A DNA stretch of 64,000 nucleotides from Ceratothoa steindachneri (Eukaryota; Arthropoda; Malacostraca; Isopoda; Cymothoidae): positions 121,795,129 through 121,859,128 of the forward strand of contig OZ018321.1 in NCBI GenBank assembly GCA_963969495.1. Reading direction: 5' to 3'. Both the position numbers and the translations under genes were made by a program. Positions 23,430 through 35,350 of the stretch are shown one piece after another. The notes under the pieces were generated by a model. It worked only from the letters and a program-made list of their open reading frames with translations. It made no database searches and was not told the origin of the DNA. Within the stretch, counting starts at the first letter, position 1. Each line of letters starts with the position of its first letter.

Positions 23430-24785
23430 AGGAATTAAACCACATTCTCCGAAGACAATTTAATTCAGAACAGTTTCGGTGTATCTCACACCCTTTTTCA
23501 ACTGACACTGGGTAGAAAATATAAGAGAAGTGCATATAAGCATTAGTCAAGATCTCCTCTTTTTTCCCCTAATCCCCCTCTTGTGGCTAATCTGGGGGGG
23601 GGGGTTAGGCCTAAACATATTGAAGGGCTGACATTTTACTATTTTGTTTATTTGCTTTTTATTACAGGATTAAAAGAAAATTGACCCTCAGATAGATTTA
23701 AATTAGGAACTGACGATATCAAGCTCGATTATACGATTCCGCTCTTAACATAGTTAGCCGATTTAAATACCATTTCACTTCTATTGAAATCGATCGTATG
23801 ATTCTTGTCTCTAACATGGCAAAATATTCCACTGCTTTCGCTGCCCACTCTGATATCTCTTTTGTGTTTGTACAATCTCTTGTCTAGATTTCTCCCCGTT
23901 TTCCCTATATAAACTTTATGGCAATCGTTGCATGGTATTGTATATACTCCTATGTTATGATGTTCTTTGGGTTTCCTGGCCATCATAAATTGGTTTAAGG
24001 AATTATTATATTTAAAGGCTAGATTAATGCCCGCTTTTCCAAATATGTCCTTTAAACTATTTAATTTATTATTAAATGGCAATGTTATACATTTGTTGAA
24101 GTCGTTAGTGCGGGAAGGCTTATTACCATAGAATGTTTTCCTAGTTGCAAAATGGGCAGACGATATGAACCAATCGGGGTAATACAAGTAATACAAATTA
24201 GAAAAAATGGTCCTGCTAAGGACAATTTCTTCATCTAAATAGGAAGGATGACATATTTTGTATGCTCTAAGGAAAAGGTTAGAAATTACCGATTTTTTAA
24301 CAGTATTATCGTGAAACGAAAAATAATGTATATAGGCATTCGAGTGGGTTGGTTTCCTATACACGTCAAGTTTTAATTCATGGTGATATTTATTAATGAG
24401 GACATCTAAAAAGGGTAATCTATTATCATATTCCCATTCATATTTAAATTTGATGGAGACATGCAAATTATTAAAAAAAGTATCAAAATCATGGCCATTA
24501 GGCCAGGATTTTGATACCTTTTTTAACCATATAAAGTTAGAGGGAGAAATTGTGGGAAGGAGTTCAGTCTCAAAATATTCCATGAAGAGACATGCCAATA
24601 TCGGAGATAAACTATTTCCTATGCTAAGGCCAAATATTTGTCTATAAAACTCATTATTTACTCGAAACACATTGTTAGAGAGACATAATTCAACTAAGAG
24701 TTTACATCAAAGCTCACAAGTTTTCCATCTGGTAATTGCAAGTGGTTGAGGTGGTCAACGAAATCTTGAGTGTTCATAATGTGTG
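23425..24785 (-). pseudogene. Penelope-like element P2 (RT and GIY-YIG)
   Basis: The minus strand has an unusually long open frame, 24670-23729. It contains GLSIGNSLSPILACLFMEYF, then a corrupted catalytic region (see the palindrome at 24471-24526), then NRLPFLDVLINKYHHELKLD, VYRKPTHSNAYIH and a complete-looking GIY-YIG module (GVYTIPCNDCHKVYIGKTG, NLDKRLYKHKRDI, HVRDKNHTIDF). Farther upstream in minus orientation is NTQDFVDHLNHLQLPDGK, part of the RT fingers, joined with a small deletion. The usual YVDD is absent, so the RT cannot be active even though the frame stays open. Its distal half is duplicated in inverted orientation as P3. Confidence 0.82.
24471..24526. repeat. Near-perfect palindrome inside the P2 RT domain
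   Basis: Two 26-base arms (24471-24496 and 24501-24526) are reverse complements at 24 of 26 positions around the 4-base centre ATTA. The lower-coordinate arm encodes normal PLE sequence on the minus strand (WPNGHDFDTFFNN). The other arm encodes LKKVSKSW exactly where the YVDD catalytic box should be. The palindrome looks like a templated inverted copy of the neighbouring coding sequence. Confidence 0.9.
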
Positions 24786-24805
24786 CAGATGAGATTCTTC
24801 CTACT

Positions 24806-25535
24806 GCTTATGGTAATAAGCCTTCCCGCACTAACGACTTCAACAAATGTATAACATTGCCATTTAATAATAAATTAAATAGTTTAAAGGACATATTTAG
24901 AAAAACGGGTATTAATCTAGCCTTTAAATATAATAATTCCTTAAACCAATTTATGATGGCCAGGAAACCCAAAGAACATCATACCATAGGAGTATATGCA
25001 ATACCATGCAACGATTGCCATAAAGTTTATATAGGGGAAACGGGGAGAAATCTAGACAAGAGATTGTACGAACACAAAAGAGATATTAGAGTGGGCAGCG
25101 AAAGCAGTGGAATATTTTGCCATGTTAGAGACAAAAATCATACGATCGATTTCACTGGAAGTAAAATGGTATTTGAATCGGCTAACTATGTTAAGAGGAG
25201 AATCGTAGAATCTAGCTTGATATCGTCAGTTCCTAATTTAAATCTATCTGAGGGTCAATTTTCTTTTAATCCTGTAATAAGAAAGCAAATAAACAAAATA
25301 GTAAAATGTCATCCCTTTAATACCTTTTAGGCCTAACTCCCCCCCCCCCCCCCCAGTTTAGCCACAAGTAGGGGATTGGGTGAAAAAAGAGGGAATCTTG
25401 TGTTATGCTTATATGCACTTCTCTTATATTTTCTACCCAGTGTCAGTTGAAAAAGAGTGTGAGATACACCAAAACTGTTCTGAATTAAATTTTGCTTCGG
25501 AGAATGTGGTTTAATTCCTCATCTTTTCTTGCGAT
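24806..25535 (+). pseudogene. Penelope-like element P3 (5'-truncated, GIY-YIG end)
   Basis: A plus-strand copy of the same PLE family as P2, open from 24770 to 25330 through GNKPSRTNDFNKCITLPF, INLAFKYNNSLNQFMMARK and GVYAIPCNDCHKVYIGETG, NLDKRLYEHKRDI, ending at NLNLSEGQFSF and the stop after CHPFNTF. The GIY-YIG module looks intact (YAI, YIGETG, an Arg in the next helix). The reverse transcriptase part is missing. A C-rich run at 25340-25356 and the 3' UTR match the P2 arm in reverse orientation. Confidence 0.82.
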
Positions 25536-25549
25536 ATTGCATTAATTTT

Positions 25550-25553
<4 letters not shown>

Positions 25554-25632
<79 letters not shown>
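25554..25632. repeat. (AT)n microsatellite
   Basis: AT dinucleotides starting about 20 bases after the end of the P3 3' region. Confidence 0.95.
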
Positions 25633-25636
<4 letters not shown>

Positions 25637-25790
25637 TGAGAGAGAAGGAAAAATATACAAAGATAGAGAGATTTAGAGAGACAGCGATAGTGAGAGAGAT
25701 AAGGAATGAGTAACAAAGTTAGCAATATAGAGAGCCAGATGTAGACCAATTTATTTAAAGAGTTAGAGAAAGAGAGAGAGAGAGAGATAG
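25637..25790. repeat. GA-rich low-complexity tract
   Basis: Plus strand is dominated by GAGA and GATAGAGAG units, a smaller version of the tract near the window start. Confidence 0.75.
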
Positions 25791-26758
25791 TAAACCGAGG
25801 GGAAGCTCCTTTTTCTTTATTCCATCGTGTGTTTCATGTCTATAATTCACCTCCCGTTTTGTTCTGTGATTTTCAGCACATGAAATGAGATATCCAATAC
25901 AAAATAATTGGTAATAAAATTAGCTGAGTCCATTTTATATTGCTTCGGGGAACTATTTCATTTCGAGGAATTCTTCTCCGAATTATACGAGATTTCTAAT
26001 AATGTGATCCGAGTTCCCTCGTCCTGCGTAGGGAAGCGAGATTTTGTTAGTGTATTTAACGAGTATGGATAAAAGATCACTAATCTTGTAAGATTAAGGA
26101 TGAAAATTTCCCCCAGGAAGAAGTTACCAAAAATTTTAAAAATTCTCTTAATGAATCATTTGTAAATAAATAATTAAAGGCTCCGATTCACACTTTTCAT
26201 TTTATGGGGGAGTGGTAAGATGTATAGTCTATGTAGGTGGATTTATTCTCCAAGGAAAGCAGGTTACTCTGTGGGTTTTGAAAACGTACACAATATACCG
26301 CTGTCTGGTTGTCCTTCGCATCAATGTTTCGCGTAATTTCCTAATGGTAAAGAGCTGAAAGTTATAAAGCCGAGCTTTAGCTGTGGATGTAAGTGAATCT
26401 GGAACAGGTGGATGAGAAAGACAAGACACTTATCTTTTCCTGGTTTCTTATAAATCACGTTTACAATTACTAATTCAATAAATCTATATTTTTAAGGTAC
26501 TATCAGAAGCTACCATTATGTTATGCAGAAAGAGTGAATTGACTAAAGAATTTCTTGAAATAAATTAACATTTAGTGGCCAGGGGGATCAGGCACTTTCT
26601 TTGGCTGGTGAGGGCTTCACGTTTAGAACTTGTAAATAGGGGAGACTATTCTGGCTTCTAACCTGTGCGAAATATGACACAGGCATTGTAACTGCGATTT
26701 TTCCAATTACTCATTAAAGATGTTGCACACATTCATAGAGCATAAAAGATCCAAGAAA
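25791..26758. other. AT-rich interval, no gene recognised
   Basis: No domain, repeat or credible open frame is seen. Confidence 0.5.
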
Positions 26759-26939
26759 GTATCTATATACTTTTTTTTCTTTTAAGGAAATCTTTACAAT
26801 TATATCAAATTTGGCTCTTTGAATAATCTATTTGGTGGTTGTAATTGATAATTATGACCAACAAATATAAATTATTCAAAGGCGCAAATTATATATAATT
26901 GTAGAGATTTCTGTAAAAGAAAAATAGTAGCATAGATAC
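26759..26939. repeat. Fold-back inverted repeat, arms of about 80 bp
   Basis: The left arm (26759-26838) starts GTATCTAT and ends TTTGGTGG; the right arm (26858-26939) starts CCAACAAAT and ends ATAGATAC. They are imperfect reverse complements (shared internal blocks include TTTGAATAAT and ACAATTATAT) around a 19-base spacer. It could be a MITE or a small fold-back element. The first sequence after it is a Penelope remnant. Confidence 0.8.
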
Positions 26940-27060
26940 TAATAAGAGAAATTCTCAATTTTAATCTTTCGGATGGTCAATTGAAATGTAGCTCCTATTA
27001 CCGGAACCTGATTGTAAAGAGTTTAGTTGATGATCTTAGAACCACATCTGATTAATGACC
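26940..27060 (+). pseudogene. Penelope-like C-terminal remnant P6
   Basis: The plus strand reads IREILNFNLSDGQLKCSSYY then RNLIVKSLVDDL, close to the C-terminus of P3 (NLNLSEGQFSF, RKQINKIV). Only the last 35 or so codons after the GIY-YIG domain survive. Confidence 0.5.
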
Positions 27061-27234
27061 TTTTTTCTGCGAGTTTTTTTCTCTTAGTGGAATTTTGAGA
27101 TATTTACTACCTTGTGTTTTTCATTCCATTCTCATTATACACTTCATACCGAAACTAGCCTCGTAAATAAATTATATGCTTCTATACAGTTGTTTCACTA
27201 TCATATACCATAACTCTCTACTATTCAGTTCTTT

Positions 27235-27327
<93 letters not shown>
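27235..27327. repeat. (AC)n(AT)n microsatellite
   Basis: Short CA run passing into a long AT run, next to the 5' flank of P4. Confidence 0.95.
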
Positions 27328-27329
<2 letters not shown>

Positions 27330-27422
27330 ATGAGGAGTGCTTCTAGAGAGCCTAAATTTAATGTTTAACAGAAATCCCAAGGCGAGGAAAATAGCTGGTA
27401 TCATCCTTTTTATTTACCGGCG

Positions 27423-27450
27423 ACGTTTCGACCACAACATGGTCATCTTC
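27423..27450 (-). promoter_or_regulatory. PLE terminal hairpin motif, inverted at the P4 5' flank
   Basis: Minus strand: GAAGAT, stem GACCA, loop TGTTG, stem TGGTC, then GAAACGT. The 5-bp stem is perfect but differs in sequence from that at P1 while keeping pairing. Confidence 0.4.
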
Positions 27451-27551
27451 TTAGGCCTAAAATACAAATAAACATAACATAACATAACATAATTTCACTA
27501 ATGACAAAATAAATATAAAATCCTTCTTTACAATAAAGGGTCCGATTCCAA

Positions 27552-28372
27552 AGAGTCTTCGGAGTTCGATTATATACTTATTTAAATGTCCTGCGTGTTC
27601 CCAAGGCAAATATATCGGAAGCTCCGTGAGAAATTTGAAGGCAAGATTCTCTTCCCATATGGGTATAAGTAATAGAACCGGTAAGATACTTGAAACTAAA
27701 GAATTGCACCCTAATATTACTTTCACTCAAGAACATGAGACTAATAATATGTTGCCATTTCTAGATGTTAATGTCTCTCGTACCCCTTCCGGCATTCAAA
27801 TCTGTGTTTTTAGAAAACCAACTTTCACAGGGCAGGGTTTAAATTTCTTTATTTTCTGTGATTTAACATACAAAATTGGCGCCATTAAAACACTCCTCTT
27901 CAGGGGCTTTAATTTGTCTTCCACTTACCTCAGTATGTATTCTGAATTCCAATTTTTAAAAGAATATTTTGTCAAAAATTATTACCCCTTATCTTTAGTT
28001 GAAAGCTGCATTAGGAAGTTCCTCTTCAGGCTTTATAACCCATCCACTTCTTTTAATGTCCCAAATGAAATCAGGTATGTCCTGTTACCAGACATCAGGC
28101 CTTGTAATGACCTTCTCCGAAAACGTTTAATTTCCATTTTTAGGAAATTTTGTTGTCAAATTAATTTTAAACTTATATTCATTAATAAAAAAAATATTGG
28201 TAATTTCTTTAAACTGAAGGACAATATTCCCACGCCGTTTAGTTCGTGCATTGTATATCAATTCATTTTCCCTAGCTGTAAGTTGGGGACCTATATAGGA
28301 AGCACAGTACGTACTCTTCAGTCGTTTTTTATTTTCACATGGGAATTCGCCATAGAGCCGATAAAACATTAA
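27552..28372 (+). pseudogene. Penelope-like protein fragment of P4
   Basis: A single frame runs from the first GIY-YIG piece (IIYLFKCPACSQGKYIGSS, RNLKARFSSHMGISNRTG) straight into the RT end (NNMLPFLDVNVSRTPSGIQI, VFRKPTFTGQGLNFFIF, GAIKTLLFRGFNLSSTYLSM). It continues to a second GIY-YIG start (IVYQFIFPSCKLGTYIGSTV) and stops at 28372 before the rest of the nuclease. The RT palm with its Asp pair is missing. The open junction is probably chance or recent rearrangement. Further GIY-YIG and tail sequence continues in other frames to about 28530. Confidence 0.75.
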
Positions 28373-28783
28373 GTAACAAAGAGTTTTCTTCCATCAGGAA
28401 ACATGCTATTGATTGTAAAACAGAGGTGTCCTTAAATGTTTTTTCTGTCTTAAAATTTGTTTAATCTATTTCATCTCTCCGCATTAAAGAATCACTCTGT
28501 ATTAAATACAACCACCCAAATTTAAATGAGGACACGTCATCCTTTCCTCTGTTTATAATAATATTACGTTTACTTTGTTTGTCCTTAATTGATAGAATCT
28601 CTTTACAAATATTTTGCTGTTCTTTACCTCACTATTTTGTTTGTTCATTTAACGTAACGTTCATTTTATATTTTTTAACGTCGTTTTGATGATTTTCTCT
28701 GATCTGTGGTTTTTAACTTTGAACTTGTGCTTTTATTTATGTTTTTAGGCTTAGATTATTCATTTGGAATTTGCTTTTAGCTC

Positions 28784-28816
28784 CTGAAGATGGGTTTTGT
28801 AATAACCAGAAACGTT
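28784..28816 (+). promoter_or_regulatory. PLE 3' terminal hairpin motif (hammerhead-like core)
   Basis: Reads CTGAAGA, then TGGGTT paired loosely with AATAACCA, then GAAACGTT. CTGAAGA-stem-GAAAC fits the CUGANGA and GAAA core of a hammerhead ribozyme. I could not find a convincing stem III with a UH cleavage site beside it, so the assignment is tentative. Confidence 0.4.
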
Positions 28817-28861
28817 GGAATTAAAGACGGGACCCGCCTTCTTCGTTTGGTCCTTTTTACT

Positions 28862-30342
<1,481 letters not shown>

Positions 30343-30380
<38 letters not shown>
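30343..30380. repeat. (AT)n microsatellite
   Basis: Directly abuts the outer end of the P5 terminal repeat. Confidence 0.95.
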
Positions 30381-30383
<3 letters not shown>

Positions 30384-31987
30384 TGCAATGGCCCGCAGGA
30401 AAAATGAAAAGGTGCTTCCAAGTACTTTCAAACTTTATTCAGTTCATTCTCAAGGATAACTACACGAGAAAATAATATAATAAGGGTAAATATAAGCTAG
30501 TAAAAGATAAAGGACCGCTTCTAAGACGAGGAATCACCAAAGAGAAAGTAAGAGAGGGGTGGATAAATTCACATTAAGATTTAGCTGTAACTGGTGGCAA
30601 AGTCAAACCGAGAGGCAGAAAGGGTCAAGAACAGAGCCAAAAGAGTTAAAACGATCAAGGAATAAAACGCTAGTCAAAAGAGGGAGATTAGGAGAGACAC
30701 GAGTAGTAAATTGAAATGAAGGGGAGAGGACAAGGAGAGAGGAAGAGAAATAAAATAATGTCAATACAAAATCAATGCAATAATTAAATTGAAAAATCGG
30801 GTTCTCCTTAAAATAAAAATTGCAAAAAAAATTCAGAACATAAGTCAAAGCTAATTTCTTTATGAATGAGTTTTTTCATAACAACATCAATTTTAAAAAG
30901 GCCAGGAGAAATGTTAAATTTATTAAATTGGCTTATACATGAACATTCAACAAGGTTTCTTTTAATTGAGTGATTTGAGCGAAAAATAAATTTTGCTAAA
31001 TTCCACTTAATTAAGTGGTTATTTTTGCACATATGCACCTAAAAGCCATTATTATTTACAGCTGTCATGACATTGTATTTATGCTGATTAATACGGACAA
31101 ATAATTGCTTTCCTGTCTGTCCAAAATATTTAATTGGACAAACAGAAAACATTCAACCGAATAGACTCACCGAATATTATTTCAATTATTGTGAACTAGA
31201 ATATTTTTTTATAGTTGGCTCGTATTTGAAAGCAAATGAAATGTTAAAGATTTTAAAAGATTGGGACGGTCAATGAAACAAACAGAGAAGGGTAAAACCA
31301 AAATATTTTTAACATTAAAAGGGATAGCAAGAGCTGTATTATAGAACGACTTATTGGGAGAGGAAAGACAGTTTAGAAGAAAGGGATAAGGGTAACATAG
31401 TTTATGGCTAATTTCAAAGATATTGGAGAATTCAGAATCCATATATTCCGGACTAACAACTTGTAAAGCTCGTAAAAACATAGAGGAAAAAACGGAACGT
31501 TTGACTTTGCGACTATGCGCAGAGTAAAAATCAATATAAGAGTTTCAATCAGTAGGTTTGCGATAGATGGAGTATTTAAAACCATCCGTGTTTCATGAAT
31601 AAAAGGATCGAGAAAGGGAAGGGTTCTATTATTTTAAACTCCATGGGTAAATTTAATGGAAGGGGCGAGTAAATTAATTTTGGTAAGAAAGCTATTAACC
31701 TCTTTAGAATTAAGCAACAGGCAATGCCATCATCAATATACCTGTACCAAACAATAGGCAAGTCAAGTATAGTAGGGAGGAGTCTTGTTTCAAAGAACTC
31801 CATATATTAGTTGAGAGAACAGGTGAAAGACAATTACCCAAAGGCGATCCTTTATCTTTTACTAGCTTATATATACCCTTATTATATTATTTTCTAGTGT
31901 AGTTATCCTTGAGAATAACCTGAATAAAGTTCGAAAGTAGTTGGAATCACAGTTTCATTTTTTCTGCGGGACATTGCATTCATTGCG
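30381..31987 (-). mobile_element. Penelope-like element P5 with inverted terminal repeats
   Basis: A 1.6 kb unit with terminal repeats of about 105 bases in inverted orientation (30381-30490 and 31875-31987). Both contain CCTTGAGAAT, GAATAAAGTT and GAAAGTA blocks and end towards the flank with CATTGCATTC. Penelope elements are known for direct or inverted terminal repeats of this sort. The interior is a 5'-truncated RT with the start of a GIY-YIG domain, on the minus strand. Confidence 0.78.
30603..31803 (-). pseudogene. Penelope-like RT/GIY-YIG fragment of P5
   Basis: From 31803: MEFFETRLLPTILDLPIVW then YRYIDDGIACC, so the RT catalytic box is YIDD and retained. From 31481: LRALQVVSPEYMDSEFSNIF, a conserved post-palm block. 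Near 31120: KYFGQTGKQLFVRINQHKY, the GIY-YIG second motif with its Arg. From 31038: CKNNHLIKWNLAKFIFRSNH and IKRNLVECSCISQFNKFNIS, the tail of the nuclease module. Several frameshifts separate these. It belongs to the same broad lineage as P2 and P3. Confidence 0.78.
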
Positions 31988-32021
31988 AACCTCGTGTGTT
32001 ACTTTGTTAGTTCTTCATTTC

Positions 32022-32037
32022 ATATATATATATATGA

Positions 32038-32087
<50 letters not shown>
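32022..32087. repeat. (AT)n microsatellite
   Basis: AT tract interrupted by one A run, starting about 35 bases beyond the right terminal repeat of P5. Confidence 0.93.
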
Positions 32088-32090
<3 letters not shown>

Positions 32091-32825
32091 CTTAGCATGT
32101 TCTAACTGTCAAATGCAGTTTAGTTATTCATATGAGGCTGAAGATTAAAAATTAGCTGAAGAAGTTCCATTTTATTTGGCTTATTTAAAATATTCAAATT
32201 TTTTACAAATTTTGTCCGTAAGCTTCGCATTTCTTCAGGAATCTTCAGACAGAAGTCTTGGTTATTGTTGAGGTGGCATTGCTAACAGGTTCTATTCTCT
32301 TTGCCTCCCTTATCACGAAATAATTGTTTAGTGAGCAACGAAAATTGAATTTCGTGATTGTGATACTTTTACGAAAGAAATTGGTGTGGGGATAGTTAAA
32401 AGAAAAAATATATAGAAGTATGTGTAATTAAGAGAGAGAGAAATATGTGCTAGGTCGTCTGGCAAATTTAGTAGTTATGATTCTTTAAGATATATTTTGT
32501 GTTAAAACGCTTTTACCTTCAAGCCTTTGTTATCTTAAATAAAGCAGTTGCGTTATTTTTTGATAACTTGCTAATGCACCTTTTCTTCTTTGGTTCCTTT
32601 CTTTATATTTAATGTTTTAATAAATTTTAATTAATGTGTCCACTTCGGATCTTTTATATTAATTTATTTAATTATTTCATTTTGACCCCTTTGGATTTTT
32701 TATTATATTGTAGTTATCTTATTTAAGTTGTCTCCAATTCGGATCTTTTATTATTTTGAAGTTCTATTTTAATATCTCCACTTCTGATCTTTTTCTTAAG
32801 TTATGCATGTATTTTATTTTCTTTT
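32088..32825. other. AT-rich interval with degenerate short repeats
   Basis: A T-rich block resembling CCACTTCGGATCTTTTATTA recurs near 32640, 32687, 32734 and 32781, a degenerate tandem repeat of about 47 bases. It lies just beyond the 3' end of element C1 and may be its 3' UTR. Nothing else is recognised. Confidence 0.5.
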
Positions 32826-32829
32826 TTTC

Positions 32830-35350
32830 TTTTTTTTAGGTATATATCGGTATATTTCTCTTTGTGTCTTCAGCTGGCTGCTTTCAAACGCTTTTTTAAA
32901 GTATATATCAGGGTAGTCTTCATTCAGTAGTCTCAGATGATTTATTATTTCTTCCGGCACATTTCGGTAATTTTTTTCCTATATAGCGATTGCTCGCTTG
33001 CAGAGTCACATTAATTGGATCTATTTCATTGATTGCGTGGGAATGAGGGGATACAGAGCAGTGGTCTCACGAGAAGGAAGTATAACTTTGTTTTTATTGG
33101 ACGGTGACAGTGGTCCAAAACGGAATAGTGATCAAGGCGTCTTTCTGTCTACAGCGATCTTCGCTTTGAGGTGTGTTGTATATCCTCTAGTTGTCATCTT
33201 CAAGCCGAGTACTTTGCCTTGTATAGAGTAATGATAATGTTCACGCTTCACGACTACTTTCACTGTTCGAATGCGTCCTATCGGAATTATCTTAAACTTG
33301 TCGATGTTTGTCTTTAATTTGTTTCTTCTTTCGTAGGTATTTATATTTGCGATTTCTCCTCTAGTTCTGTTGGCTATATCTCACAGGTTACGATAGTCAC
33401 TCGTCACGATTTGGGTGATGTCGTTAGCCAGTTGTATATATTGAGCAAAATTGTAGTTACAGTGAGGTAGGTCGATGGTATATATTGCATACAATGTGGG
33501 GTACAAACATCACCCTTGTGACAACCCTGCTTCCAGGTCAAAGAATTCCACTTCGATACCTTTTATGCTAATCATGGCCTTTCGAATTTCAAGGTAATTG
33601 CATGAAAGCCTCGTCATGCCATCCGCCATGCCTAGGTCGTAGATCTTTCTTTTCAGGCCTGGTACTTAGACTTTGTCAAATGCCGAGGCCACCTCTCTTA
33701 ACACTATGTGTATTCTATTGCCTTTGGCCTTAGTGCTAGCAATCTTCTCAGTTATGAGGTCCACTGCGGTTTCTGCGCCGAGTTTCCTACGAAAACCGTG
33801 CTGTTGGTTGTTATATAGGTCCTCATTTTCCAAGTAGTTCCTAAGTCTGGTGTTAAAGAGTTTTTCAAAAAGGAAGATTGGGCCCGTAGCTACTGATTTC
33901 TTTCTTTGGTTTTCCAGACTTTATCAAAAATATAATTATGGTTTTTTTAATAACTCTGGGAAGTGGGCAACATTTATACATGCATTGAAGATATTTTTAG
34001 TGCGGTTTCGTACTCTTCATGAGTGAATGGCCTTTCTTCATGACGAGCACGGCGTGTTCTGTTAACCAGATGGTGGGGTGTGAGCTCATCACCCAGTTAT
34101 TTCAACCTTGTTTATACTTCCTCTTCGTAATGCCCGTCGAATTCTGCATTTTCGCCTTCGTTTATACGAAATCAATTTATCCAGTAATTTTTGAAATAGC
34201 GCTCTACATCTCTATCTCTGGTAATTTCATCTCCGTTAACTAATTATCTTATTTTATCCCTTAGTGGTGTTACTCTCAATCTCTTAAATTTTATCGGGTC
34301 ACCCTCTGTGTCCATATTGCTAATTAGGCTGTCTCAATTCTGCTTAGTCTTTTTCATAATGAGAAGCTTGATGGTGTATCTCAATTCGGGCAGTTCTCTA
34401 TAACGTTGGGCTGTGTTTCCATACAAGTTTATATCGTTGATAAGGACTTCCATGCGGTCCATCCTTTCGGTGATATCTCTATCCCACCTTGACGTCGGGA
34501 GAGTTTTGAACCTCGTCCATGAGATAGCTAGACGGTCAGCATCTTTAATTTTCGCCACTACATTGCAAAGATATTGATCGATATCCTCAAGTGAGTCTCC
34601 TTCCAGTTGAATTTCTTCTATGGTGCTCATATGTGCTCTGTTCAAGCACCTTCGTTTGGGTATTTGGAGCTGTATTGGTGAGGTTGATAGCGTTGTCACC
34701 ATGCTGATATGGTCAGATGGTATATAAGGGCCCGGTACCGTCATTCAATTAAGTGCAAAGTTTGCGTTAGTTAGTATAATATCAGGCGTGGTCGAGGACC
34801 TATCGGTTAAAAAGGTGGCGAAACCTGGTCCCTCCCTCTGCACTATGTTGCTATTAATTAGGAGGGTGGGTGAGTTACCCTCTCCATTAAATGCCGTCGT
34901 GTAGCAGTTCTCTCTGCAGCTGGCATTGAGGTTTTCATTTAAGATTTTAGAGGCGTTTCTGCGGAATAAACGAATAGAGCTAGGAATTGGAAAATATGAG
35001 CATCTTGGAGGTTGATAACCAACGGCCACCACAACGTCATCATAGGTCATCTTTATTTTTATCGCCAAGTAAAACTCATCTAGTCCTGGAATTTCTTGGA
35101 ATCTTATGCCTTTTCTGATTGCAATTACAACACCTTCAAATCATTCGTTAGAGTGATTTGCCAATAGTACTTCGTAATTGTATATTTTAATGTAATCTGT
35201 CCTCATGTCAACTCCGTGCTCAGACATCAGGATGATATCTGAGTCCAGGTTCCTTAAAATTTTTCTTTTAATCCTTTTCGTATTTGTCTGAAGGTTAACA
35301 TTGAGAGAGAAGATTTTTAATTTTCTAATATATCTTATTTGATTATCCAT
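32830..35350 (-). pseudogene. Non-LTR retrotransposon C1 ORF2 (endonuclease and RT)
   Basis: The endonuclease begins at 35350 with LKIFSLNVNLQTNTKRIKR, NLDSDIILMSEHGVDMRTDY, then AIKIKMTYDDVVVAVGYQPP from 35068, and ends with TTPDIILTNANFALN and IPSDHISMVTTL at about 34710, keeping the SDH pair. Linker and RT follow with frameshifts: YITTNSTVF-type QHGFR region, HLTKSKYQA, AITLKFERP, SQGDVCTP-like block near 33510, and a catalytic region reading FAQYIQLANDI, where YADD has become YAND with a 9-base insertion. The C-terminus near 32850 has ALYPLIPTQSMK and NYRNVPEEIINHL. No RNase H is seen. Confidence 0.75.

Larger units (their letters stand above)
27328..28860 (+). mobile_element. Penelope-like element P4 with inverted and tandem flanks
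   Basis: Plus-strand PLE of the same GIY-YIG type as P1. Its 5' side starts with a minus-oriented terminal hairpin motif (27423-27450), followed by a partial GIY-YIG domain, then the RT C-terminus, a second GIY-YIG start and a 3' UTR. The order GIY-YIG, RT, GIY-YIG means a 5'-truncated unit lies head-to-tail behind part of another, as is known for Penelope pseudo-LTRs. The 3' end abuts a long (AT)n tract. Confidence 0.75.

Noticed and set aside
24396..24647. Plus-strand 83-codon frame with residues resembling the minus-strand protein
   Set aside because: The resemblance is caused by the palindrome at 24471-24526, not by a real gene.
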